Source: a bacterium (GTDB taxonomy: Bacteria > Pseudomonadota > Gammaproteobacteria > Burkholderiales > Thiobacillaceae). Taken from it: a stretch of DNA of 64,000 nt. Below the pieces are notes generated by a model. The model worked only from the letters and a program-made list of their open reading frames with translations, was not told the origin of the DNA and made no database searches. The position numbers were made by a program, and so were the translations under genes. Where the stretch lies: positions 124,001-188,000 of the forward strand of contig WOUQ01000002.1 in the NCBI GenBank assembly GCA_009772925.1, in the 5' to 3' direction. Position 1 is the stretch's first letter; every line of letters begins with the position of its first letter. Shown piece after piece: positions 7,221 to 15,618 of this stretch.

Positions 7221-10001
7221 ATGTCCCGCATCCTGCTCCTGGTGGACGGCTCGTCCTACCTGTACCGCGCCTTCCATGCCCTGCCCGACCTGCGCAGCGC
7301 CGACGGCTTCCCCACCGGCGCCATGCATGGGGTCATCGCCATGCTGCGCAAGCTGCGCCGCGACTACCCCAGCGCCTATGCGGCCTGCGTCTTCGACGCC
7401 AAGGGCAAGACCTTCCGCGATGACTGGTACCCGGACTACAAGGCCCACCGCCCACCGATGCCGGAAGACCTGGCGAAGCAGATCGCCCCCCTGCACGAAG
7501 CGGTGCGCGCCCTCGGCTGGCCCCTGCTGATGGTGGAGGGCGTGGAGGCGGACGACGTCATCGGCACCCTCACCCGCCAGGCCGAGGCGGCCGGCATGGA
7601 AGCAGTGGTGTCCACCGGCGACAAGGACCTGGCGCAACTGGTCACGGGCAAGGTGCGCCTCATCAACACCATGAGCAACGAAGTGCTGGACGAGGCCGGC
7701 GTGTTCGCCAAGTTCGGCGTGCCCCCCGGCCGCATCGTCGACTACCTGACCCTGGTGGGCGATACGGTGGACAACGTGCCCGGCGTCGACAAGGTGGGCC
7801 CCAAGACGGCGGCGAAGTGGATCGAGCAGTTCGGCAGCCTGGACGAACTCATGGCCAGGGCCGGCGAAGTGAAGGGCGCCGTCGGCGAGAACCTGCGCCG
7901 CGCCCTGGACTGGCTGCCCACGGGGCGCAGGCTGGTCACGGTGAAGACCGACGTGGCCCTCGACGTGCATCCCAATGACCTGGCGTGGAAGGCGGAGGAT
8001 ACGGAGGCGCTGCGGGGGTTGTTCACGAAGTACAGTTTCCGCACGTGGCTAAAGGAGATGAATCCCGCCTCTGCCGCCGGCGGGGAGGAGGCAGCAGGAC
8101 GAGCTTCCTCCCCGGCCACGGGCGACAAAGCCAAAGCCCCCTCACCCCTGGCCCCTCCTCCGCCTGCGGGAGAGGGGAACGTGGAGCGCCGTTACGAAGC
8201 CATCCTCGACTGGCCAAGCTTCGAACGCTGGCTCGCCAGACTCCAGTCCGCCGACCTGGTCTGCCTGGACACGGAAACCACCAGCCTGGACCCCATGCGG
8301 GCCAAGCTGGTGGGCCTGTCCTTCAGCATCGCAGCCGGCGAAGCCGCCTACCTCCCCCTGGCCCACCACTACGCCGGGGCGCCCGACCAGTTGCCCCTCA
8401 CGGATGTGCTCGCCCGCCTCAAACCCTGGCTGGAGGACCCATCCCGCGCCAAGGTGGGCCAGAACCTGAAATACGACTGGCATGTGCTGATGAACCACGG
8501 CGTTCATCTGGCCGGCATCGCCCACGACACCCTGCTGCAAAGCTACGTGCTGGAAGCGCACGAGCGCCACGACATGGACACCCTGGCCGCCCGCCACCTG
8601 GGGGAAACCACCATCAAGTACGAAGAGGTGTGCGGCAAGGGCGCCAACCAGATCGGCTTCGACCAGGTGGACGTGGAACGGGCCACCGCCTACGCCGCCG
8701 AGGATGCGGACATCACCCTGCGCCTGCACCGCGCCCTGCATCCGACCCTGGTGGCTACGCCCCGGCTGGAGGCCGTGTACCGGGACATGGAGATGCCCCT
8801 GCTGCCCATCCTGGCGCGCATGGAGCGCACCGGGGTCAAGCTGGATGCCGACCTGCTGCGGCAGCATTCCGGCTTCCTCGCCGGCGAGATGCTGGAACTG
8901 GAAGCCAAGGCACACCAGGCCGCCGGCCAGCCCTTCAACCTCAACTCCCCCAAGCAGCTGGGCGAAATCCTGTTTGGCCAGCTCGGCCTGAAGCCGAAGA
9001 AGAAGACCCCCGGCGGCGCTCCTTCCACCAACGAGGACGCCCTGCAGGAACTGGCCCTGGACCACCCCCTGCCGAAACTCATCCTGGAATACCGGGGCCT
9101 GGCCAAGCTGAAGTCGACCTACACCGACAAGCTGCCAGGCATGGTCAACCCCGCCACCGGCCGGGTGCACACCACCTATTCCCAGGCGGTGGCGGTCACC
9201 GGCCGGCTCGCCTCCAACGACCCCAACCTGCAGAACATCCCGGTGCGCACGGTGGAAGGCCGCAAGATCCGCGAGGCCTTCATCGCCGAACCCGGCTGCG
9301 TCATCGTCTCCGCCGACTACTCTCAGATCGAGCTGCGCATCATGGCCCACCTGTCCGGCGACGCCGGCCTGCTGAAAGCCTTTCACGAGGACGCCGACAT
9401 CCACCGTGCCACCGCCGCCGAGGTCCAGGGCGTGCCCCCCGACCAGGTCACGGCGGACATGCGGCGCATGGCGAAGGCGGTGAACTTCGGCCTCATCTAC
9501 GGCATGTCGGAATTCGGTTTGAGTCAGCAGCTCAACGTCGAGCGCAGCGTGGCGCGGGCCTACATCGACCGCTATTTCGCCCGTTATCCCGGCGTGCTCG
9601 ACTACATGAACCGCACCCGCGAGGCGGCCCGCGCCCAGGGCTACGTGGAAACCCTGTTCGGCCGCCGCCTTTACCTGCCGGAACTCAGCGGTGGGAGCGG
9701 TGGCAACAGCGCGGCCCGGCGCCAGGGCGCCGAACGCGCCGCCATCAACGCGCCCATGCAGGGCACCGCAGCGGACCTCATCAAGCTGGCCATGATCGCG
9801 GTGCAGGGCTGGCTGGACAGCAGCGGACTGAAGTCGAAACTCATCATGCAGGTGCACGACGAACTGGTGCTGGAGGTGCCGGAAGCGGAACTGGAATCCA
9901 TCCGGACAGGATTGCCCGAGAAGATGTGCGGCGTCGCCAAGCTCGCGGTACCGCTCAAGGCCGAGGTGGGCGCGGGGCCGAACTGGGAGGCGGCGCATTG
10001 A
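7221..10001 (+). CDS. polA: DNA polymerase I
   Basis: Encodes 926 residues, close to the 928 of E. coli Pol I. It fills gaps and removes RNA primers during replication and repair. The 5' nuclease domain (about 1-270) has VDGSSYLYRAFHALP, VEADDVIGTL and the GDTVDNVPGVDKVG helix-hairpin region. The 3'-5' exonuclease keeps its DxE pair (Asp350, Glu352 in LDTETTSLD), so proofreading should be active. The polymerase domain has motif A SADYSQIELR, the O-helix KAVNFGLIYG and motif C VHDELVLEV. The linker between the nuclease domains (about 275-320) is low-complexity and includes a translated copy of a dispersed repeat. The start is fixed by GGAGG five bases before ATG 7221. Confidence 0.98.
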   Translation: MSRILLLVDGSSYLYRAFHALPDLRSADGFPTGAMHGVIAMLRKLRRDYPSAYAACVFDAKGKTFRDDWYPDYKAHRPPMPEDLAKQIAPLHEAVRALGWPLLMVEGVEADDVIGTLTRQAEAAGMEAVVSTGDKDLAQLVTGKVRLINTMSNEVLDEAGVFAKFGVPPGRIVDYLTLVGDTVDNVPGVDKVGPKTAAKWIEQFGSLDELMARAGEVKGAVGENLRRALDWLPTGRRLVTVKTDVALDVHPNDLAWKAEDTEALRGLFTKYSFRTWLKEMNPASAAGGEEAAGRASSPATGDKAKAPSPLAPPPPAGEGNVERRYEAILDWPSFERWLARLQSADLVCLDTETTSLDPMRAKLVGLSFSIAAGEAAYLPLAHHYAGAPDQLPLTDVLARLKPWLEDPSRAKVGQNLKYDWHVLMNHGVHLAGIAHDTLLQSYVLEAHERHDMDTLAARHLGETTIKYEEVCGKGANQIGFDQVDVERATAYAAEDADITLRLHRALHPTLVATPRLEAVYRDMEMPLLPILARMERTGVKLDADLLRQHSGFLAGEMLELEAKAHQAAGQPFNLNSPKQLGEILFGQLGLKPKKKTPGGAPSTNEDALQELALDHPLPKLILEYRGLAKLKSTYTDKLPGMVNPATGRVHTTYSQAVAVTGRLASNDPNLQNIPVRTVEGRKIREAFIAEPGCVIVSADYSQIELRIMAHLSGDAGLLKAFHEDADIHRATAAEVQGVPPDQVTADMRRMAKAVNFGLIYGMSEFGLSQQLNVERSVARAYIDRYFARYPGVLDYMNRTREAARAQGYVETLFGRRLYLPELSGGSGGNSAARRQGAERAAINAPMQGTAADLIKLAMIAVQGWLDSSGLKSKLIMQVHDELVLEVPEAELESIRTGLPEKMCGVAKLAVPLKAEVGAGPNWEAAH
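8138..8179. repeat. Dispersed CCCTCACCCC...GGGAGAGGGG repeat inside polA
   Basis: These 42 bases match the core of the intergenic repeats at 42707-42800 and 46591-46679 (CCCTCACCCC, then GCCTGCGGGAGAGGGG). They are translated in frame as the Pro-rich SPLAPPPPAGEG segment of the polA interdomain linker. Confidence 0.75.
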
Positions 10002-10036
10002 ATCCATGTGCCGCACGCCTCAGATAAGAGAAAGTC

Positions 10037-10062
10037 GTGGGGGCGAATCAATTCGCCCCCAC
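10037..10062. repeat. 26-base palindromic repeat element
   Basis: A perfect palindrome: 12-base arm GTGGGGGCGAAT, loop CA, then the exact complement. It lies between polA and the AAA ATPase gene. There is no T-tract, so it is more likely a short palindromic repeat of the widespread GGGGCGAAT type than a terminator, though it could fold in a read-through transcript. Confidence 0.75.
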
Positions 10063-10081
10063 AGGACCTAGGAGCACCACC

Positions 10082-11566
10082 ATGACCCACACCCCGGAAA
10101 CACACATCCGCAAGGGCCTGAGCGCCGGCCATGCGCTGTTCTACGTGCTCTGCCAGGAAGAAGCGCGGCTGGAACGCATGCTGGCGGAAATCAGCGCCGG
10201 CCATTACGGCGACGACCGGCCGCTGGTGATCTGGACCAGCGCCGCCGGTTTCCGGGCCGGGGATGCCGATCCGCAGCCGATCACCGATCCCCTGGAGGCG
10301 GTACGCCACGTCGCGACCGGTCAACGCGAGGCCTTCTTCCTGATGGAGGACCTGCCAGCCTGGTTCGACAGCCGTCCCGACCTCGTGCGCGCCCTGCGCG
10401 ACCTCGACAAGACCCTGGCGGGCGGCGGTGCGCATGTCTTCCTCTCCCACCCGCAACTGCTGCTGCCGGAAACCCTGAAGCACCAGGTCTTTCCCGTCGA
10501 ACTCGGCATGCCCACGGAAAACGAGATCGCCGCCTACCTGCAGGGCGCCATAGCCGGCGGCGTGATTCCCGCCCAGACCGAGGAGTGGCTGTCCACCTGC
10601 GGCGGCGCCATGCGCGGCATGAGCCTGTACGAGATCGGCCACCTGCTGCGCCGCCTGGCGCGGGACAAGCGGCTGCGCCTGGACGATGCCCTGCCGGAGA
10701 TCATCGAGGCCAAGTCCGCCGTGCTCATGAAGGAAGGCTGCCTCAAATACATCGGCGAGTGCGCGGACATCGCCCATCTGGGCGGCCTCGACAACCTGAA
10801 GGAGTGGGTGCTCAGCCGCAAGTCCCTGTTCACCCGCCAGGCCATGCAATCAGGCCTGCCGCTGCCCAAGGGCGTGCTGTTCATGGGCGTCAGCGGCTGC
10901 GGCAAGAGCATGGCGGCGAAGGTCATCGCCGGCACCTGGAACCTGCCGCTGGTGCGCCTGGACATGAACCTGGTGCTGTCCGGCGCCTTCGGCGCGCCGG
11001 AGTTTGCCTTCGACCGCGCCCTGCGCGTCGCCGAGCAAATCGCGCCGATGGTGCTGTGGATCGACGAAATGGAAAACAGCTTCGGCTACGACGTCGGCGC
11101 CACTGGCGGCAACACCAACATCTTCTCCAGTTTCCTCACCTGGATGCAGGAGAAGCCGGATTCGGTGTTCGTGGTGGCCACCGCCAACCGCATCGAGAAG
11201 CTACCCGCCGAGGTCATCCGCAAGGGCCGCTTCGACCAGTTGTTCTTCCTCGACCTGCCCAGCGACGAGGAACGCAAGATGATCTTCCGCATCCACATCG
11301 CCGCCTTCGGCCTCGACGCGGACGTCTTCAACCTCAACCTGCTGGCCGCCGCCACCCGCGAATGGAGCGGCGCCGAGATCGAGCAGGCGGTGAAGGCGGC
11401 GCGCATCCGCGCCTTCACCGAGGGACACCCCTTCGGCCAGAACGACATCATCTGGAACACCGCGCGCATGGTGCCACTGTCGCGCACCATGGGCGAGCAG
11501 ATCAAGGCCTTGCGCCAGTGGGCGCAGACGCGGGCGACGCCGGCCTCGAAGAAGGCCGAGGCCTGA
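10082..11566 (+). CDS. AAA family ATPase (Ycf46-like)
   Basis: Encodes 494 residues. The N-terminal half (about 1-240) has no recognised catalytic motif and resembles the regulatory part of Ycf46-type proteins. The C-terminal half is a classical AAA module: Walker A GVSGCGKS near 275, Walker B VLWIDEME near 325, a sensor region VVATANR, and the arginine-rich KGRFDQLF typical of AAA second-region-of-homology sequences. The substrate and partner are unknown; the plastid and cyanobacterial relatives are uncharacterised remodelling ATPases. It follows polA after 80 bases that hold a palindromic repeat, and AGGAG lies upstream of the start. It converges with moaE six bases beyond its stop. Confidence 0.88.
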   Translation: MTHTPETHIRKGLSAGHALFYVLCQEEARLERMLAEISAGHYGDDRPLVIWTSAAGFRAGDADPQPITDPLEAVRHVATGQREAFFLMEDLPAWFDSRPDLVRALRDLDKTLAGGGAHVFLSHPQLLLPETLKHQVFPVELGMPTENEIAAYLQGAIAGGVIPAQTEEWLSTCGGAMRGMSLYEIGHLLRRLARDKRLRLDDALPEIIEAKSAVLMKEGCLKYIGECADIAHLGGLDNLKEWVLSRKSLFTRQAMQSGLPLPKGVLFMGVSGCGKSMAAKVIAGTWNLPLVRLDMNLVLSGAFGAPEFAFDRALRVAEQIAPMVLWIDEMENSFGYDVGATGGNTNIFSSFLTWMQEKPDSVFVVATANRIEKLPAEVIRKGRFDQLFFLDLPSDEERKMIFRIHIAAFGLDADVFNLNLLAAATREWSGAEIEQAVKAARIRAFTEGHPFGQNDIIWNTARMVPLSRTMGEQIKALRQWAQTRATPASKKAEA

Positions 11567-11572
11567 ACCGGT

Positions 11573-12025
11573 TCAAGGGTTCCAGCGCGCGGCGGCCTGA
11601 TCGTCGGATTCCCGGGCGTCCACCCATTTTTCCCCGTCCGGCGTCGCCTCTTTCTTCCAGAACGGCGCCCGCGTCTTCAGGAAATCCATGATGAACTCGC
11701 AGGCGGCGAAGGCGTCACCGCGATGGCCGGAGGCGACGGCGACGAGGACGATGGGGTCGGTGGGCCACAACGGGCCGACGCGGTGGATGACGCTGGCGTC
11801 CAGCACTTCCCAGCGCGCGCGGGCCTGTTCGACGATGTCGGCGAGGGCTTTCTCGGTCATGCCGGGATAGTGTTCGAGGGTCATGGCGGACACCTCCTGG
11901 CCCTCGTTGACGTCGCGCACCAGGCCGAGAAAGCTGGCGACGGCGCCGACCTTGGGGTTGGCCTGATACAGCGCCTGGATTTCGGCTTGGAAATCGAAGG
12001 CTTCGGTTTGCACGGCGATTTTCAT
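11573..12025 (-). CDS. moaE: MoaE, molybdopterin synthase catalytic subunit
   Basis: Encodes 150 residues, the family length. It transfers sulfur from MoaD thiocarboxylate to precursor Z to make molybdopterin. Visible family features are GAVASFLGLVRD, the LEHYPGM segment, VHRVG-like 'IHRVGPLWPTDPIVLVAVASGHR' and KTRAPFWKKE with the catalytic lysines. No other moa gene, and in particular no moaD, is adjacent, so its partner is encoded elsewhere. It lies 16 bases downstream of a response-regulator gene on the same strand and may be co-transcribed with it, a pairing with no obvious functional logic. Confidence 0.95.
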   Translation of the reverse strand: MKIAVQTEAFDFQAEIQALYQANPKVGAVASFLGLVRDVNEGQEVSAMTLEHYPGMTEKALADIVEQARARWEVLDASVIHRVGPLWPTDPIVLVAVASGHRGDAFAACEFIMDFLKTRAPFWKKEATPDGEKWVDARESDDQAAARWNP

Positions 12026-12041
12026 GGCAGGCGGCTTGCGT

Positions 12042-12704
12042 TCAGATCTTGTCCATCAGATAGCCCAGGCCGCGCAGGGTGCGGATCGTCACCCCGGCGG
12101 GTTCCAGCTTGCGGCGCAGGCGGTGCATGTAGACCTCGATGGCGTTGGCGCTGACTTCCTCGCCGTAGCCGCACAGGCTCTCGATGAGCTGGTCCTTGCT
12201 CACCACCTTGCCCTGGCGGAACAGCAACGACTCCAGCACCGACACCTCGCGCTGCGACAGTTCCAGGGCTTCGCCGGCGACGCTGGCGCGGCGGCCGACG
12301 GTGTCGTAGTCGAGGGCGCCGCAGGTCAGATGCGGGCTGCCGCCCTGGCCGCGGCGCAGCAGGGCGCGGGCGCGCGCCTCCAGTTCGGCCAGGCTGAAGG
12401 GTTTCGTCAGGTAATCATCGGCGCCCAGGTCGAGGCCTTTCACCCGGTCCTCGACGCCATCACGGGCGGTGAGGATGAGCACCGGCGTCAGGTGACCGGC
12501 GGCGCGGTGGCGGCTGAGCACCTGCAAACCGTCGAGCCGGGGCAGGCCGAGGTCGAGGATGACCAGGTCGAAGCCGCCGGCGCGCAGCAGGGACAGCGCC
12601 GCTTCGCCGTCCATGGCGAGATCGGTGGCGTAGCCGGCGGCGCGTATGGCGCGGGCCAGACTGTCCTGCAGGATGGGATCGTCCTCGACGATGAGCACTC
12701 GCAC
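12042..12704 (-). CDS. OmpR/PhoB-family response regulator (no adjacent kinase)
   Basis: Encodes 220 residues from a GTG start at 12704, which gives the canonical beginning RVLIVEDD. The receiver domain (1-115) has the phosphoacceptor Asp51 in ILDLGLPRLDG and Lys101 in LTKPF. The winged-helix domain (125-220) ends with VYMHRLRRKL and RTLRGLGYLM. It closely resembles QseB/PmrA/TctD-type regulators. No histidine kinase is adjacent, so its cognate is elsewhere or shared, possibly with the kinase at 16632. It is divergent from the DUF485/symporter operon, making local control of that operon a reasonable guess, and a TGTAAG-N5-TGTAAG repeat sits between them. Confidence 0.9.
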   Translation of the reverse strand: MRVLIVEDDPILQDSLARAIRAAGYATDLAMDGEAALSLLRAGGFDLVILDLGLPRLDGLQVLSRHRAAGHLTPVLILTARDGVEDRVKGLDLGADDYLTKPFSLAELEARARALLRRGQGGSPHLTCGALDYDTVGRRASVAGEALELSQREVSVLESLLFRQGKVVSKDQLIESLCGYGEEVSANAIEVYMHRLRRKLEPAGVTIRTLRGLGYLMDKI

Positions 12705-13021
12705 GGCGTAAGGATGGCGTAAGGCGGCCTGGCTAGGATACCGCAACCCGGCCGCTCGGCGGCCGCATCGATCCTCCCCCGTCCGTTGCTTCGGTAACGG
12801 ACACCGCCCCCCGGCTTGTCCGGGGGGTTTCCATTTCAGCTCCGCACGACCGTTCCGAAGGAACCGCATCCCCCCCGTGGGGAAACGAGCGGAGCGGGTA
12901 AGAGGGGCCGCCTCAATTCGGACCCGCGTATCCGCGATGTAAGGGGGCTGTAAGTCCCGCCGCGTAGCATCACTCCATCGTCCGAGGGGAAGGCGGACGC
13001 TTCTTCCTTTGGAGTGATGCC
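12705..13021. promoter_or_regulatory. Divergent intergenic region with terminator-like hairpin and direct-repeat box
   Basis: This 317-base gap lies between the response-regulator and DUF485 genes. It contains a plus-strand terminator-like hairpin at 12807-12830 (8-base stem CCCCCCGG/CCGGGGGG, then TTT), odd because no gene enters it from the left. It also has a direct repeat TGTAAG-N5-TGTAAG at 12938-12954, with the 11-base half-site spacing used by OmpR-family regulators. No convincing -35/-10 pair was found. Confidence 0.5.
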
Positions 13022-13339
13022 ATGGCAAAAACCGTAATGAACTGGGCGGCGATCGACGCCGACCCGCGCTTTCAGACCCTGCACAGAAAGAAGACCGCCT
13101 TTCTCTGGGGGCTGATGCTGTTCTCCGTGATCTTCTACTTCCTGCTGCCGATCGGCTCGGCCTACTTCCAGGAATTGTTCAAGGTGAAGGTCTGGGGGCC
13201 GCTCAACATCGGCATCGTCTTCGCCCTCTCGCAATTCATCGTCGCCTGGGCCATCGCCGGCATCTATGCGCGGCGCGCCAACCGGGAGTTCGACGCGATG
13301 GCCGAAGCGATCATCCGCGACGCGCACAACATCCGCTAG
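13022..13339 (+). CDS. DUF485 small membrane subunit of the acetate-type symporter
   Basis: Encodes 105 residues with two membrane helices (about 28-48 and 62-85), a YjcH-like DUF485 protein. These proteins are almost always encoded just before an ActP-type sodium:solute symporter, as here. Their role is not established, though assembly or regulation of the symporter is generally presumed. GGAG lies close before ATG 13022. The next gene starts 79 bases downstream across an intercistronic hairpin, so the two are likely one transcript with adjustable stoichiometry. Confidence 0.9.
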   Translation: MAKTVMNWAAIDADPRFQTLHRKKTAFLWGLMLFSVIFYFLLPIGSAYFQELFKVKVWGPLNIGIVFALSQFIVAWAIAGIYARRANREFDAMAEAIIRDAHNIR

Positions 13340-13376
13340 GTCGGGCTGAACTTGTCCCCCGCGGGGGAAGCCCGAC
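13340..13376. repeat. Intercistronic hairpin with nested inverted repeats
   Basis: Outer arms GTCGGGCT/AGCCCGAC enclose an inner CCCCC-GC-GGGGG stem. It lies between the DUF485 and symporter genes without a T-tract. It could be a REP-like element or an mRNA-stability hairpin that uncouples the expression of the two genes. Confidence 0.6.
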
Positions 13377-13418
13377 GCGCCGGCCACGAGCCGACCCACC
13401 CATGATCAAGGAATCAGC

Positions 13419-15455
13419 ATGAACCTGAAACTGATCGGCGGCGCCGCCGCCCTCGCGCTCGTCAGCACCCTCGCCTTCGCCGGCGCCGGCGCGGTGGCCG
13501 ACGAATACAAATGGATGACCTTCGCCGTGTTCGGCGGCATCATCGCCCTGACCATGTACGTCACCTACTGGGCGGCACGGCAGACCCACTCCACCTCGGA
13601 GTTCTACGCCGCCGGACGCTCGGTCACCGGCGTGCAGAACGGCTGGGCGATCGCCGGAGACTACCTGTCCGCCGCCTCCTTCCTCGGCATCGCCGGCCTC
13701 ATCTCCCTGTATGGCTACGATGGCTTCATGTACTCGGTGGGCTTCCTGGTGGCCTACATCACCGTGCTGCTGGTGATCGCCGAGCCCTGTCGCAACATCG
13801 GCAAGTACACGCTGGGCGACATCCTCGCCTTCCGCAACAACCCCAAGGCCTCGAAGACCGTGGCCGCCATTTCCACCATCACCGTCTCCACCTTCTATCT
13901 CACCGCGCAGATGGTCGGCGGCGGCGTGCTGATCAAGACCCTGGTGGGCATCGACTACCATGTCTCGGTCATCGGCGTCGGCATCCTCATGCTGACCTAC
14001 GTGGTATTCGGCGGCATGAAGGCCACCACCTGGGTGCAGATCATCAAGGCCGTGCTGCTGGTCACCGCCTCCATCCTGCTGGTGCTGTTCACCTGGGGCC
14101 AGTATGGCTTCAGCCTGCCCGGCTTCCTCCAGGCCGTGGTCGGTGACCCCAAGGTGCAGGCGCAGGTGGCCAAGCTGGTGGGTGACGCCGCCACCAACAT
14201 GACGCCCGAGGAACTCGGCCAGCGCTTCCTGGAGCCGGGCCTGTTCCTGAAAAACCCCATCGACCAGATCTCCTTGGGCATGGCCCTGGTACTGGGCACC
14301 GCCGGCCTGCCGCACATCCTGATGCGCTTCTTCACCGTACCCACCGCCCAGGACGCCCGCAAGTCGGTGCTCTGGGCCATGGGCATCATCGGCGGTTTCT
14401 ACGTGCTGACCCTGTTCCTGGGCCTGGGTGCGGCCATCAACGTTGGCCCGGTCGATATCCTCGCGCTGGACAAGGGCGGCAACATGGCCGCGCCGCTGCT
14501 GGCCCAGTACGTGGGCGGCGGCGCCGACTCCGTACTCGGCAACCTGTTCCTCGCCTTCGTCGCCGCCGTCGCCTTCGCCACCATCGTCGCGGTGGTGGCC
14601 GGCCTGGTGCTGGCGGCGGCTTCCGCCATGGCGCACGACATCTACGTCGGTATCATCAAGGGTGACCGCGCCTCGCCGCAGGAACAGGTCATCGCCGCGC
14701 GCCTCTCCTCGGTGATCGTCGGCATCCTGGCCATCGCCGTCGGCATCGCCGCCGAAGGCCAGAACGTCGCCCACCTGGTCGGCATGGCCTTCGCCGTGGC
14801 CGCATCCTCCAACCTGCCCGCCATTATCTTCACGCTGTACTGGAAGCGTGCCAACACCTATGGCGTGGTGGCCGGCATGATCGTCGGCGCCATGACCGCC
14901 ATCGGCCTGGTGATGATCTCGCCCAACATGACCTACCCGCAGGCCGTGCTCAAGGAAGCCAGGAAGGTGCTGGAAGGCGAACCCGCCCAGCCCGCCAAGG
15001 AAGCCAAGCCCGCCGTGGCGGCCTCGAGCTTCATGTGCGAGCTGTTCGCCATGGAGGGCTGCGTCAAGTCCGAGCCCGCCAAGGCCGCTTCCATCGAGAA
15101 GCCGGCCAAACCGGGGGCGGCCGAGAAGCTGACCCTGTTGAACGAGAAGCTGGCCACCCTGACCGACGCCAAGGACATCGAGAAGGTCAAGAAGGACATC
15201 GCCGCCACCGAGAAGGCCAAGGCCAAGGCGGAGTCCGACCTGAGGAAGTTCGACGGCCAGACCACCAGCATGATGGGCCTGGAGAAGCCCTTCTTCCTGC
15301 TGAAGAACCCCGGCCTCATCTCCATCCCGCTGGGCTTCCTCTGCGTGATCGTGTTCTCGCTGATGTTCCGCGACAAGCGCGCCGAGGAGATGTGGGACGA
15401 ACTCTACGTGCGCCAGAACACAGGCATCCACGCGGAAGGCGCGACGGCACACTGA
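13419..15455 (+). CDS. ActP-like cation/acetate symporter with large C-terminal loop insert
   Basis: Encodes 678 residues, about 120 more than E. coli ActP. A signal-like first helix is followed by the sodium:solute symporter fold; family stretches include SEFYAAGRSVTGVQNGWAIAGDY, GTAGLPHILMRFFTVP and the Ser/Ala-rich sodium-site region. It probably imports acetate or other short carboxylates with Na+. The extra sequence lies at about residues 505-620, between the last two membrane helices: an Ala/Lys/Glu-rich, partly coiled-coil soluble segment with two Cys. DUF485 precedes it and a terminator follows. The exact substrate cannot be read from the sequence, so no symbol is given. Confidence 0.88.
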   Translation: MNLKLIGGAAALALVSTLAFAGAGAVADEYKWMTFAVFGGIIALTMYVTYWAARQTHSTSEFYAAGRSVTGVQNGWAIAGDYLSAASFLGIAGLISLYGYDGFMYSVGFLVAYITVLLVIAEPCRNIGKYTLGDILAFRNNPKASKTVAAISTITVSTFYLTAQMVGGGVLIKTLVGIDYHVSVIGVGILMLTYVVFGGMKATTWVQIIKAVLLVTASILLVLFTWGQYGFSLPGFLQAVVGDPKVQAQVAKLVGDAATNMTPEELGQRFLEPGLFLKNPIDQISLGMALVLGTAGLPHILMRFFTVPTAQDARKSVLWAMGIIGGFYVLTLFLGLGAAINVGPVDILALDKGGNMAAPLLAQYVGGGADSVLGNLFLAFVAAVAFATIVAVVAGLVLAAASAMAHDIYVGIIKGDRASPQEQVIAARLSSVIVGILAIAVGIAAEGQNVAHLVGMAFAVAASSNLPAIIFTLYWKRANTYGVVAGMIVGAMTAIGLVMISPNMTYPQAVLKEARKVLEGEPAQPAKEAKPAVAASSFMCELFAMEGCVKSEPAKAASIEKPAKPGAAEKLTLLNEKLATLTDAKDIEKVKKDIAATEKAKAKAESDLRKFDGQTTSMMGLEKPFFLLKNPGLISIPLGFLCVIVFSLMFRDKRAEEMWDELYVRQNTGIHAEGATAH

Positions 15456-15481
15456 AGCCCCACCCCGACCCCACGTCCGCG

Positions 15482-15506
15482 ACCCCCGGCCTGTCCGGGG
15501 GTTTTT
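15482..15506 (+). terminator. Rho-independent terminator of the symporter operon
   Basis: Stem CCCCCGG/CCGGGGG with a five-base loop followed by TTTTT, 27 bases after the symporter stop codon. Confidence 0.88.
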
Positions 15507-15529
15507 CATGGCGGGAAAAAATTCAGTTT

Positions 15530-15546
15530 CTTAAGTCTCTGTTAAG
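15530..15546 (+). promoter_or_regulatory. Candidate PmrA/QseB-type operator (CTTAAG-N5-GTTAAG)
   Basis: CTTAAG TCTCT GTTAAG matches the hexamer-N5-hexamer direct repeat bound by PmrA/QseB-like regulators. It lies 73 bases before the small Ala/Lys-rich secreted protein and just upstream of a QseB-like response-regulator gene, so local control is plausible. No clear -10 was identified. Confidence 0.6.
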
Positions 15547-15618
15547 TCACCACACGGAAAATGCCCTCCGCCAGACATCGTGTATGGCACCTTTCCTTAC
15601 ATTCAATTGGAGATCCCC

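Noticed and set aside
8142-10016. 624-codon antisense frame opposite polA
   Set aside because: His/Gln/Gly-rich shadow of a clearly conserved polymerase; no start signal.
13311-15509. 732-codon antisense frame opposite the ActP-like symporter
   Set aside because: Composition is typical of reverse-complement GC-rich transmembrane coding; no motif.
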